Shown here: in pieces, positions 7,958-15,555 of the stretch
How positions within the stretch are numbered: position 1 is the first letter of the stretch
How the letters are laid out: every line of letters begins with the position of its first letter
DNA from: Bacillota bacterium
Lineage (GTDB): Bacteria; Bacillota; Clostridia; Christensenellales; Aristaeellaceae
NCBI GenBank assembly: GCA_023396045.1
Contig: JAEWXD010000016.1
Coordinates: forward strand, 1 to 24,912
DNA: 24,912 nt
Direction of reading: 5' to 3'
Position numbers and translations under genes: made by a program
Notes under the pieces: generated by a model
The model's input: the letters and a program-made list of their open reading frames with translations, nothing else
What the model was told of the DNA's origin: nothing
Databases searched by the model: none

Positions 7958-9619
7958 TTAATCTTCCATATAAAAAGCGTTGCCACCAATAAATTCACGC
8001 AAAATGCTCAGCGGTGGGATTTCTTTTAGTACTTCTTCGCCAATGGGCAATAGGTAGTTTAAAGACTTTACTATTCTGCGTGCAGAAAGGTAGTTTTTAT
8101 CATCTACACCTATTTTGTCCAGCTGGGAATAAATAAAATTATGCAATAGTGGCAGTTCATAGTGCAGGGTAGTGTTAAACATAATATCTGCTTTTTCTTG
8201 GTTGGGGTAAATCCATTTTACCTCGCCTTCACGCACACTTTTCCACATGTTGATGGTATCTTCCGGTGGGGTACCTCTAAACTGCATATCACGAACCATA
8301 CGGCGCAATAACCTTGCATCAGATGTATGTACACGGTTATGGTCGTCAAGCTTTAAGCAGGTAATGGCGCTAACATATACACCATAGGTAAGATGTTCCG
8401 GCAGTTTGCTTGTAATTTTATCGTTCATAGCGTGTATACCTTCTACCAAAATGGGTTGGTTTTCGGTAATTTTCAGCTTATGCCCTTCCTTCATACGGCT
8501 GGAAGTTTTAAAATCAAAACGTGGTATAGTTACTTCTTCACCGGCAAGCAGGCCGTCAAAGCAGGTAATCAATGTATCTAAATCCAGCGCATCTACGGTT
8601 TCTAAATCCACTTCGCCATTTTCAAGCACGGGCAAGGTATTTCTGTTTTTGTAGAAATCATCTAAGGAGATAATGACAGGCTCTAACCCATGCACTCTTA
8701 AATGCACGTTTAAACGATTGGTAAACGTGGTCTTTCCACTGCAAGATGGCCCGAATATAAGTACAATGCGTGCTTTGGATTGCACCACTTCGTTGGCAAT
8801 GTGAGCAATGCTTTTGTCGTGCAATGCCTCGTTAATACGAATAAATTCGCGAATCTTACCACTTTCTATCATAGCATTGAGCTCTGCTACGGTGGATACT
8901 TTTAAAATATCACACCATTCTTGGCTTTCTGCAAATACACGGTATTGTTTTTTGTGGTTTTGTATATCCTCTGTAATTTGCATGTTCGCATCATTGGGAT
9001 ATTGTACCAACATACCGGGGTAACGGCTTTTTAATGCAAAGCTTTTTAAATAGCTTGTGTTGGGTAACATAGCACCGTAAAAATAATCATAGGTGCCATT
9101 TAATTCGTACATGGTAATGGTAGGTGTTCTGCGGTAGTTGAGCAATTTTACCTTATCCATCTGGTCTTGCTGTGCAAAAAAGCGTATGGCTTCTTCTACA
9201 CTCCATTTGTATTTTTTTATGGGCAAAGATAAAGCCACTAAACGCTGCATTTCTTTAGAAATAGCGGCTACATCTGCATGGCTTAGGGTTTTATCAGTTA
9301 AATGCAGTAGCAAAGATTTACCAACGGCATCATCTATTTCCACATGCTTGGTAGGGAAAAGATTTTTCACAGCAGTAATAATCAGCAAGCTTAAAGAACG
9401 CTCATAAATACGTTTGCCTTCTTCACTATCGTAGTCTACAGGGCTAAGTGTGCAGTCTGCACGCAATTCTTCTTGTAATTCTAATACGCCACCGTTGCAA
9501 AATGCACCAAATATAGTGCGTGGATATTTGGGAAGTGCGAGCGCAAAAGCGGCTTGTACTGTAGTACCATAGGGTAGACGATAACTGGTTTGGTCTATAT
9601 TAACTTGAATTTCTTGCAT
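7958..9619 (-). CDS. TGS-domain nucleoside kinase (uridine kinase-like)
   Basis: This 553-residue protein combines an N-terminal TGS domain (about 1-60), a threonyl-tRNA-synthetase-like second domain (about 60-230), and a C-terminal P-loop kinase domain with Walker A GPSCSGKT at 290-297 and SLDDFYK at 318-324. This architecture is annotated in Firmicutes as nucleoside kinase, related to uridine kinase (uridine to UMP). The substrate is inferred from the family. The start was placed at the ATG at 9619 because GAGG (9632-9629) lies 9 nt upstream. In-frame ATGs at 9628 and 9673 have worse spacing and extend into the preceding gene. It is the last gene of the minus-strand unit and is followed by a terminator. 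The TGS and synthetase-like domains may sense RNA or amino acids, which is unproven. Confidence 0.85.
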   Translation of the reverse strand: MQEIQVNIDQTSYRLPYGTTVQAAFALALPKYPRTIFGAFCNGGVLELQEELRADCTLSPVDYDSEEGKRIYERSLSLLIITAVKNLFPTKHVEIDDAVGKSLLLHLTDKTLSHADVAAISKEMQRLVALSLPIKKYKWSVEEAIRFFAQQDQMDKVKLLNYRRTPTITMYELNGTYDYFYGAMLPNTSYLKSFALKSRYPGMLVQYPNDANMQITEDIQNHKKQYRVFAESQEWCDILKVSTVAELNAMIESGKIREFIRINEALHDKSIAHIANEVVQSKARIVLIFGPSCSGKTTFTNRLNVHLRVHGLEPVIISLDDFYKNRNTLPVLENGEVDLETVDALDLDTLITCFDGLLAGEEVTIPRFDFKTSSRMKEGHKLKITENQPILVEGIHAMNDKITSKLPEHLTYGVYVSAITCLKLDDHNRVHTSDARLLRRMVRDMQFRGTPPEDTINMWKSVREGEVKWIYPNQEKADIMFNTTLHYELPLLHNFIYSQLDKIGVDDKNYLSARRIVKSLNYLLPIGEEVLKEIPPLSILREFIGGNAFYMED

Positions 9620-9620
9620 G

Positions 9621-10604
9621 TTATTCATCCTCAAACGGAAAGCTTCCGTATCCATTAAAATCGGGTAAGTCAATTACGGGGCGGTTAAGTTCTGTATCTA
9701 TATTATTTTGATAACGTTTTGCTTTGATATATTGTTTGTGCTCCGGCCCGGCAGGTATGAGCGAAAGCGCCAAGCCTATGTTGCGGTTGCGCAATTTTCC
9801 AAAACGTGCTTGTAAAAATAAATAGCCATGAGTGGGGCATTTGCATAAGGCAATGTAGCTTACAGGGGATTGGGATATAAGTTCGCTTTCTAAGCTGCAA
9901 GCTTGTTTGCAGGCAGGGCAGGTCGCCTGCTGTATCAAATGGCCGTTCAGTGCATGCTTTACAGATAGCACTTGATGGTTTACATGTATACTGTGCAACT
10001 TGCTTTGGTGCACCAGCTTTTTAGCATTCTGTGGGTAATCTGTTATCTTTGCCTTATTTTCCATATGTTGTAAAACGATGGCTGTGTAGTAGGCGTCATT
10101 TAATGCATTGTGAAAAGGGTGAGATTCGTCTTCTTCAATTTGAAACAAATCCATACCGTTTTTTAAGCCGGGCTGTTTGTTGGTGGTTTTGTATTCCTGC
10201 GCAAACATGCGCTGTAAGTTATAGAAGTTGAGTGGCTCATATTGTAGCTCAAAACAATCTAAGTTTTGTTTATATACGCTTACATCTTCGCTTCCCCAAG
10301 TAATAAAGTGAGGGTCATCTCCGCAAAATTCTTTAAATTGCTCGTATGCAGACGGAAACTTAGGAGAACTTTTTAATTCTTCTGCACCTAAGTTGGTAAT
10401 TCTGCGTATGCGTGGGTGGATTTTTGTAAAGTAAGTAGGCTGAATGGTTTGCTCAAAAGTGGCCAAAATATGAAAGTTCTGGTCTAATTTTACAGCGCCT
10501 ATTTCAATAATTTCAAACAGCAATTTATCCTCTACTTGTTTAAAAGATTTACTGTTAAAACTGATGGGTTGGTTCCATTCAAAATCAACTACTATATAGT
10601 GCAT
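9621..10604 (-). CDS. DEDDh 3'-5' exonuclease with Cys-rich C-terminal region
   Basis: This is a 327-residue protein. The DEDDh exonuclease (RNase T / ERI-1-like) active site can be read: Asp7 and Glu9 in VVDFEW, Asp107 in the WGSEDVSVYKQNL segment, and His165 with Asp170 in FHNALNDA. Such enzymes trim RNA or DNA from the 3' end; the substrate here is unknown. After the nuclease domain (about 1-182), a C-terminal region carries CPAC (Cys229, Cys232), Cys236 and CKC (Cys254, Cys256), which looks like a small zinc-binding element. The ATG directly follows the preceding stop (TAAATG), with GGAG inside the upstream gene. The stop is 1 nt from the kinase start, so the two are likely translated together. 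Confidence 0.85.
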   Translation of the reverse strand: MHYIVVDFEWNQPISFNSKSFKQVEDKLLFEIIEIGAVKLDQNFHILATFEQTIQPTYFTKIHPRIRRITNLGAEELKSSPKFPSAYEQFKEFCGDDPHFITWGSEDVSVYKQNLDCFELQYEPLNFYNLQRMFAQEYKTTNKQPGLKNGMDLFQIEEDESHPFHNALNDAYYTAIVLQHMENKAKITDYPQNAKKLVHQSKLHSIHVNHQVLSVKHALNGHLIQQATCPACKQACSLESELISQSPVSYIALCKCPTHGYLFLQARFGKLRNRNIGLALSLIPAGPEHKQYIKAKRYQNNIDTELNRPVIDLPDFNGYGSFPFEDE

Positions 10605-11834
10605 TTAGTTCTCCGTTTCTAAACTGGCTGCACGACCGGCGGTTCTGCCACTTGCAAAAGCAACAAATAAGTTATAACCACCTGTGAGGGCATCTATATC
10701 TAATACTTCGCCCGCTGCATATAAACCATGCACGAGCTTGCTTTCCATTGTTTTGGGTATAAATTGCTTACAATCTGCACCGCCACGTGTAATTACAGCC
10801 TCATTGAAAGACCTGAAATCACTAATGGGTAGCGGTAAGGCAAGCGTATTTTCGATCAATTTTCGTCTTAGTTCTTTGCTAAGTTTATTGGCTTGTTGCG
10901 CAGCATCTATTCCACAAAGATCGGCTATGGTGTGTGCCAAACGTTGTGGGAACAAGCCATACAATATATGTATAATTTGCTTATTGGGTGCTTGCTCTAT
11001 TTCCCTTAAAATGCGGCTTTCCAGCATTTCAAAGTTAAGTGCTGGCTTTAAATTCAATGTAATTTTCGCTTCCTTTATGTTGTTAATGAAACTGGAAGCA
11101 GAAAGCACCAGTGGGCCACTAATGCCAAAATGGGTAAACAGCATTTCTCCAAGTTCTTGGTACAATACTTTTTTACCTTCCTTTAAGGTTAGTGTAACAT
11201 TTTTTAAGCTAAGGCCGGTAAGCGCTTTAACCCAATCGGCACTGCTGTTTAGCGGTACCAAGGCTTGCTGTGTGGGCATAATATGGTGGCCGTGTTCTGC
11301 AAGCAGTTTATAGCCATCTCCGGTAGAACCGGTACTGGTGTAACTTAAGCCTCCGGTGGCTACAATCACTCTATCGCACGCAATAAACTCTTCGTTTTGC
11401 AAACGCACGCCTACAACTTTAGTATCTTTTACTACAATTTGTTTTACATCACAGTTATAGCGAATTTTGCCTCCTTGGGCAAGATAAGCGTTTTGCAAAG
11501 CGAATGTAATATCACTTGCTTTTTCACTTACAGGGTAAGCGCGTCTGCCGCGTTCCACTTTAATAGGGCAACCCCATTGCTCAAATAGGGCAATCAAATC
11601 AAAGGGGTTAAAGTCCGTTAAGCTGGGGTATAAAAAGCGAGGGTTGCGTAATACATTTTTTAAAAATTCATCATTGCTACATGCGTTGCATACATTGCAA
11701 CGCCCCTTGCCTGTAATATAAATTTTTTTACCACATTTTTGGTTTTTTTCCAGTAGCAAAACATCGGCATTTTGTGCTGCATAGTAGCCAGCCATAAGGC
11801 CTGCTGCGCCGGCACCGATAATAATTATTTTCAT
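10605..11834 (-). CDS. HI0933/YhiN-family FAD-binding oxidoreductase
   Basis: This is a 409-residue flavoprotein. The N-terminal dinucleotide-binding motif is GAGAAG at 7-12, followed by the family block CGKKIYITGKGRCNVCN near residues 34-50, a second FAD block VIVATGGLSYTSTGSTGDGYKLLAEHGH in the middle, and the C-terminal GGYNLFVAFASGRTAG that closes the FAD site. This family is often labelled 'aminoacetone oxidase family' and includes BaiN of bile-acid-metabolising clostridia. The true substrate of this member cannot be inferred. The length is normal. Its ATG overlaps the surE stop by 1 nt (TAATG) and has only a weak ribosome binding site, so it probably depends on surE translation. Confidence 0.88.
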   Translation of the reverse strand: MKIIIIGAGAAGLMAGYYAAQNADVLLLEKNQKCGKKIYITGKGRCNVCNACSNDEFLKNVLRNPRFLYPSLTDFNPFDLIALFEQWGCPIKVERGRRAYPVSEKASDITFALQNAYLAQGGKIRYNCDVKQIVVKDTKVVGVRLQNEEFIACDRVIVATGGLSYTSTGSTGDGYKLLAEHGHHIMPTQQALVPLNSSADWVKALTGLSLKNVTLTLKEGKKVLYQELGEMLFTHFGISGPLVLSASSFINNIKEAKITLNLKPALNFEMLESRILREIEQAPNKQIIHILYGLFPQRLAHTIADLCGIDAAQQANKLSKELRRKLIENTLALPLPISDFRSFNEAVITRGGADCKQFIPKTMESKLVHGLYAAGEVLDIDALTGGYNLFVAFASGRTAGRAASLETEN

Positions 11835-12583
11835 TAGCTTAAAAAATCTGCCTCGTGTACGGTTTTGTCTTCTGCAATGCTTATAAATGAAAGGGTAATA
11901 TGGCCTTGGTTTAATAACCCAACATCACTGCCGGGATTTCCGCTTTGCCATTCACTTGTATTGTTTAAGAAGTAGTATTTTTGGTGGCGAGGGCTTTCGT
12001 AGGCTATATAATTGTCATTTGGAACAGCTTCACTCACATAGGCCATTTTGGCTTCTTTGATTTCTGAAACAGGCAGTGCCGGCACATTGATGTTTAAAAA
12101 TGCATCTTTGATACTTACTTTTTGTATGTGCAATTTTTCAGCCATATCTATGGTGAATTTTGCAGCAAAATCTATCATTTCTTTGCTTGCATTATCATCT
12201 ATGGAACTTGCAATGGCTTTTTTTCCTAATATAACGGCTTCTCGTGCTGCGGCACAGGTACCGCTGTAAATAACAGCGCGACCGGCATTATAGCCATTAT
12301 TAATACCACTAATTACCATGTCTATTTCGTCTTCTAACATGGCAAGCAGTGCAATGCGTGTGCAGTCGGCAGGGCTGCCGTCTACAGCGTAGCAATAGTA
12401 GCCTCTATCTTTTAACTCATACACTTCAATGGGGTTGTGTATAGTGATAAAATGGCTATTTGCACTCCGTTGTTCCTTAGGTGCAACCATATATACTGTA
12501 TGCCCGCGTCTAACAGCTTCGTTTGCCAAAGCAAGTATGCCATATTTGGTAACACCGTCATCATTTGTAAAAAGTAATTTCAT
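11834..12583 (-). CDS. surE: SurE 5'/3'-nucleotidase
   Basis: This 249-residue protein matches the usual SurE length. SurE is a metal-dependent phosphatase that removes phosphate from nucleoside monophosphates, and some members also attack 3'-nucleotides or short polyphosphate. The N-terminal metal-binding motif TNDDG is at residues 6-10. The ISGINNGYNAG and YSGTCAAAREA blocks contain further family active-site residues. The start at 12583 (MKLLFTNDDG) is chosen over a longer frame beginning at 12661, because AGGAG lies 6 nt upstream and the extra residues are not SurE-like. The start is 8 nt from the stop of the small membrane protein, inside the minus-strand unit. Confidence 0.94.
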   Translation of the reverse strand: MKLLFTNDDGVTKYGILALANEAVRRGHTVYMVAPKEQRSANSHFITIHNPIEVYELKDRGYYCYAVDGSPADCTRIALLAMLEDEIDMVISGINNGYNAGRAVIYSGTCAAAREAVILGKKAIASSIDDNASKEMIDFAAKFTIDMAEKLHIQKVSIKDAFLNINVPALPVSEIKEAKMAYVSEAVPNDNYIAYESPRHQKYYFLNNTSEWQSGNPGSDVGLLNQGHITLSFISIAEDKTVHEADFLS

Positions 12584-12591
12584 TTTTTCTC

Positions 12592-12930
12592 CTAATTTCC
12601 AAATATTCCTGCAGCTGCTTCGCGTGCTACAGAAAGTATAGCTGCACAAGCAAGTGCCCAAAGTATACTGCTAATTTCTATACCATGGGGGAATACTTGC
12701 ATAGCAATATAGAGCAAAATACAGTCTAAGGCCATAGCCATGAAAAACAAAGCAACAGCGTGGAAGGCCTGCAATAAAAAGCGGATAAATAAACGCAAAA
12801 ATGCGTGTATACAGCCCATACATAAACCAACAAGTGCTGCGTTCAGTATGTTCAAAAGCTTCATGCCGGGTAAAAAATACGCACAGGCAGGTACAAGTAA
12901 CATATATATAGCAATGCGTAATAAAAACAT
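12592..12930 (-). CDS. Small polytopic membrane protein (holin-superfamily-IV-like)
   Basis: This 112-residue protein is almost wholly hydrophobic, with about four predicted membrane segments (roughly residues 3-20, 28-45, 52-80 and 86-105). The general pattern resembles the YvlD / phage holin family 4 (DUF360) proteins found in many Firmicutes, but I see no decisive motif, so the family call is tentative. Its ATG overlaps the stop of the upstream FAD protein by 1 nt (TAATG), and its stop is 8 nt before surE. It is therefore a chromosomal operon member, not part of a prophage. No lysin or phage gene is nearby, which argues against a lysis role. Confidence 0.6.
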   Translation of the reverse strand: MFLLRIAIYMLLVPACAYFLPGMKLLNILNAALVGLCMGCIHAFLRLFIRFLLQAFHAVALFFMAMALDCILLYIAMQVFPHGIEISSILWALACAAILSVAREAAAGIFGN

Positions 12931-14348
12931 TATTTTAGCTCACTTATGGTTTGGGCAACACTTAAGCCGGTAGCACTGGCTTGCATTAAACCACGTGTAA
13001 CACCGGCACCATCGCCTATACAATACAGGCCATCAATATCGGTTTTAAATTGTTTGTCTACTAATACTTTACTGGAATAGAATTTTACTTCTACACCGTA
13101 GAGCAATGTGTTTTTGCTATATAGACCGGGGGCAATTTTATCAAAGGCTTTGAGCGCTTCCACAATACTTGTTAAATGCCTTGGAGGTAAAACAAAGCTT
13201 AAGTCGCCAGGTACGGCAGTGCTTAAAGTTGGCACTGTGGTACTACGTTCCAAACGTTTTGGGGTGGTACGCCTACCTTTAAGCAAGTCCCCCAACCGTT
13301 GCACCATAATAGGGCCGCCGGTAAGCATGTTGCCAAGTTTTGCAATATAACGGCCATATTCAATGGGTTGGTTAAAGGGTTCAGTAAATGTGGTAGAAAC
13401 CAGCATTGCAAAGTTGGTGTTTTGTGTACGCATGCTAAGGTCGTCATAGCTATGACCATTAACAACCGCAATGCCGCCTTCATAGTATTCCTGGCTTACT
13501 TCACCGCCGGGGTTCATGCAGAAGGTGCGCACTTTGTTTTCGTAAGTATCAGCATAGTACACCAATTTTGCTTCATATAGGTGCTTTGTAAGGTGATCCA
13601 TTACAGAGTTAGGCACTTCTACACGCACACCAATGTCCACTTCATTGTTGTTGGTGGCAAGGCCCAAGCGTTGAACCTCTTTGGTAAGCCAATCCGCACC
13701 GCCACGTCCGGGGGCAGCTACAATATATTTTGCGCCAACATTATATTCTTCGCCTTTGCGTGTTTGCAGTTGTAAGCCAATTACCTTATTGTTTTCTACA
13801 ATAATATTGTTGGCACTGGTTAATTCTGCAAAACGGATATTGCTTTGGTGTTGAATAAAGTCTTCCATGCCACCCAACACTTTGGCGGAGTTTTCTGTGC
13901 CCAAATGGCGCACAGGACAGGGCACAAGTTTAATGTTGTGCTTGCTTGCTTCATATTGAATTTCATCTACAAACTTATCGTTTTGGCCATGCACTTCTTC
14001 GCCGGCACCGAATTTTAAGTAGAGTTCGTCTGCTTCATGTATCAGTTCTACAGCTCTTTTTTCACCAAGATAACTTGCAATATGGCCACCTACTTCGGGG
14101 CTTAAAGAAAGTTTGCCATCAGAGAAGGCGCCGGCACCGGCCCAACCATGCATAATGGCACAAGGTTTGCAGTGTACGCATACACCGGTGGTACGGGCAG
14201 GGCAGTTTCTTGTTTTGATAGATCTACCAGAATCCACAATGAGTGCCTTTACATCTGGCCAGTGTTTTAAAAGGCCAAGTGCAGTAAATATACCGGCAGG
14301 GCCGGCACCGATAATTACTACATCATATTGTTCCTTAAAATTATGCAT
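12930..14348 (-). CDS. COG2509-type FAD-dependent oxidoreductase with Cys cluster
   Basis: This 472-residue flavoprotein has an N-terminal FAD motif GAGPAG at 14-19, the family block GWAGAGAFSDGKLSLSPEVGG starting near residue 68, an internal AAPGRGGADW segment, and the closing YCIGDGAGVTRGLMQASATG near the C terminus. It matches the uncharacterised FAD-dependent dehydrogenases of COG2509, present in many anaerobes. A cysteine cluster lies just before the FSDGKL block: Cys49, Cys57, Cys60 and Cys63 (C-x7-C-x2-C-x2-C). It could bind metal or an Fe-S cluster or be redox active; I infer this only from spacing. The ATG is preceded by AAAGGGG. It follows trpS by 22 nt. Confidence 0.8.
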   Translation of the reverse strand: MHNFKEQYDVVIIGAGPAGIFTALGLLKHWPDVKALIVDSGRSIKTRNCPARTTGVCVHCKPCAIMHGWAGAGAFSDGKLSLSPEVGGHIASYLGEKRAVELIHEADELYLKFGAGEEVHGQNDKFVDEIQYEASKHNIKLVPCPVRHLGTENSAKVLGGMEDFIQHQSNIRFAELTSANNIIVENNKVIGLQLQTRKGEEYNVGAKYIVAAPGRGGADWLTKEVQRLGLATNNNEVDIGVRVEVPNSVMDHLTKHLYEAKLVYYADTYENKVRTFCMNPGGEVSQEYYEGGIAVVNGHSYDDLSMRTQNTNFAMLVSTTFTEPFNQPIEYGRYIAKLGNMLTGGPIMVQRLGDLLKGRRTTPKRLERSTTVPTLSTAVPGDLSFVLPPRHLTSIVEALKAFDKIAPGLYSKNTLLYGVEVKFYSSKVLVDKQFKTDIDGLYCIGDGAGVTRGLMQASATGLSVAQTISELK

Positions 14349-14370
14349 GTTATTTCCCCTTTAATTTCCA

Positions 14371-15384
14371 TTATTTTTTAACACGGTCTGCAAAACCAAC
14401 TTTACGCTGTACTTTGTGTAATACGCGTTTAGAAAGCCTGTTTGCAATTTCTGCATTTTTGTCTAATATACTTAGCAGATACCCTCTGTCTGCCATTAAG
14501 CGCTTGTGTTCTTTTTGTATAGGCTCCAGCGTGGCAATGACAATATCGGCAACGGTATCCTTTAGCTTGCCATAGCCTTGGCCGGCAAAGCCTGCTATAA
14601 TGTTTTCCATACTATCGCCGCTTAAAGCACATATTATATCCAGTAGATTACTTACACCGGGTTTGTTTTCACGGTCAAAGTAAATTTCGGTGTCGCTATC
14701 GGTAACGGCACGGCGTAATTTTTTGCGAATGATGTTTGGTTCGTCCAGCATGGATACAAAGGAATCTTCACTATCACTCTTGCTCATCTTACGCAGCGGG
14801 TCGCTTAAACTCATAATTCTTGCACCAACTTTAGGTATGTATCCCTCAGGCACAGTAAATACATCGCCATATACAGCATTAAAGCGCATGGCAATATCTC
14901 GTGCCAATTCTAAGTGCTGCTTTTGGTCTGCACCTACAGGCACTACATCACTGTTATAAAGCAAAATATCGGCAGCCATAAGCACTGGGTAAGTAAACAG
15001 ACCGGCATTGATATTGTCTTGATGTTTTGCCATTTTATCTTTAAACTGTGTCATACGGTTTAATTCACCCATGTAGGAATAGCAATTTAATATCCAAGCA
15101 AGTTCTGCGTGCCCACTTACATGGCTTTGGCAATAAATGAGGTTTTTATTGGGATCTAAGCCGCTTGCAATATATAAGGCTGCCAGTTCTAAGCAACGCT
15201 TACGTAATGTAGCAGGGTCTTGGCGCACGGTAATAGCATGCATATCAACAATGCAGTATATGCAGTTATATAAATCCTGCAATTTATTAAAGTTTTTAAT
15301 TGCACCTATATAGTTGCCCAGTGTAAGTGTTCCGGAAGGCTGCACACCACTAAATAGAGTGCGTTTTTCACTTTCGTTTGTCAT
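14371..15384 (-). CDS. trpS: Tryptophanyl-tRNA synthetase
   Basis: This is a 337-residue class I aminoacyl-tRNA synthetase that charges tRNA-Trp. The TrpRS N-terminal block FSGVQPSGTLTLGNYIGA (residues 11-28) contains the HIGH-equivalent, and the KMSKS loop is intact at 199-203 (LRKMSKSDSE). The DQKQHLELARDIA block near 153-165 and MAADILLY near 136-143 are also present. The length is typical. It is the first gene of the minus-strand unit, behind a near-consensus promoter at 15432-15460. AAGGAG precedes the ATG. Only about 40 nt separate the likely transcription start from the ATG, so there is no room for a T-box leader of the kind often found before synthetase genes in Firmicutes. Confidence 0.96.
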   Translation of the reverse strand: MTNESEKRTLFSGVQPSGTLTLGNYIGAIKNFNKLQDLYNCIYCIVDMHAITVRQDPATLRKRCLELAALYIASGLDPNKNLIYCQSHVSGHAELAWILNCYSYMGELNRMTQFKDKMAKHQDNINAGLFTYPVLMAADILLYNSDVVPVGADQKQHLELARDIAMRFNAVYGDVFTVPEGYIPKVGARIMSLSDPLRKMSKSDSEDSFVSMLDEPNIIRKKLRRAVTDSDTEIYFDRENKPGVSNLLDIICALSGDSMENIIAGFAGQGYGKLKDTVADIVIATLEPIQKEHKRLMADRGYLLSILDKNAEIANRLSKRVLHKVQRKVGFADRVKK

Positions 15385-15431
15385 GAAATTTCAGCTCCTT
15401 TATTGCTGCCAACGCATAATTTAACAGCATA

Positions 15432-15460
15432 ATTGTAGCATAAAAAAAGGGGGGTGTAAA
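15432..15460 (-). promoter_or_regulatory. Promoter of the trpS unit
   Basis: On the minus strand, TTTACA (15460-15455) and TACAAT (15437-15432) are separated by exactly 17 bp, and TG precedes the -10 box. Each hexamer matches the sigma-A consensus at five of six positions. The spacer holds a C6T7 tract. Confidence 0.75.
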
Positions 15461-15513
15461 GTTACAGCGAGCTTTAAAAATTGCGAATTTTTAAACAAAA
15501 TAAGTTGTTTTTG

Positions 15514-15522
15514 TGCTATAAT
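15514..15522 (+). promoter_or_regulatory. Extended -10 promoter of the NAGPA/PIG-L/LRR/Lgt-like operon
   Basis: TGC followed by a perfect TATAAT (15517-15522) lies about 34 nt before the first start codon (15556). No good -35 hexamer is present at 16-18 bp, consistent with an extended -10 promoter. It is divergent from the trpS promoter, and their -10 boxes are about 80 bp apart. Confidence 0.6.
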
Positions 15523-15555
15523 AAAATGTATTATTCTAAAATTCTGGAGGCTTCT

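Noticed and set aside
8393..9407. Several plus-strand open frames opposite the nucleoside kinase gene
   Set aside because: They lie entirely within a well-supported minus-strand gene with a P-loop and TGS domain, have no family motifs or ribosome binding sites, and look like antisense shadows.
9620..9673. Longer start for the TGS nucleoside kinase
   Set aside because: Starts at 9673 and 9628 overlap the exonuclease gene with no usable binding site; 9619 has GAGG at suitable spacing.
10684..11313. A 209-residue plus-strand open frame opposite the HI0933-family flavoprotein gene
   Set aside because: It is long but wholly antisense to a gene with clear FAD motifs, and its composition (Ser/Leu/Cys-rich) is typical of an antisense translation.
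12584..12661. Upstream extension of surE
   Set aside because: The extra 26 residues overlap the small membrane protein gene, are not SurE-like, and the internal ATG at 12583 has a good AGGAG.
12592..12930. Phage holin and possible prophage remnant
   Set aside because: The small membrane protein overlaps housekeeping genes on both sides in one operon, with no lysin, integrase or phage structural gene nearby.
15481..15555. Longer start for the first NAGPA protein
   Set aside because: The extension contains the predicted promoter -10 box and would bury the signal peptide behind 25 residues.
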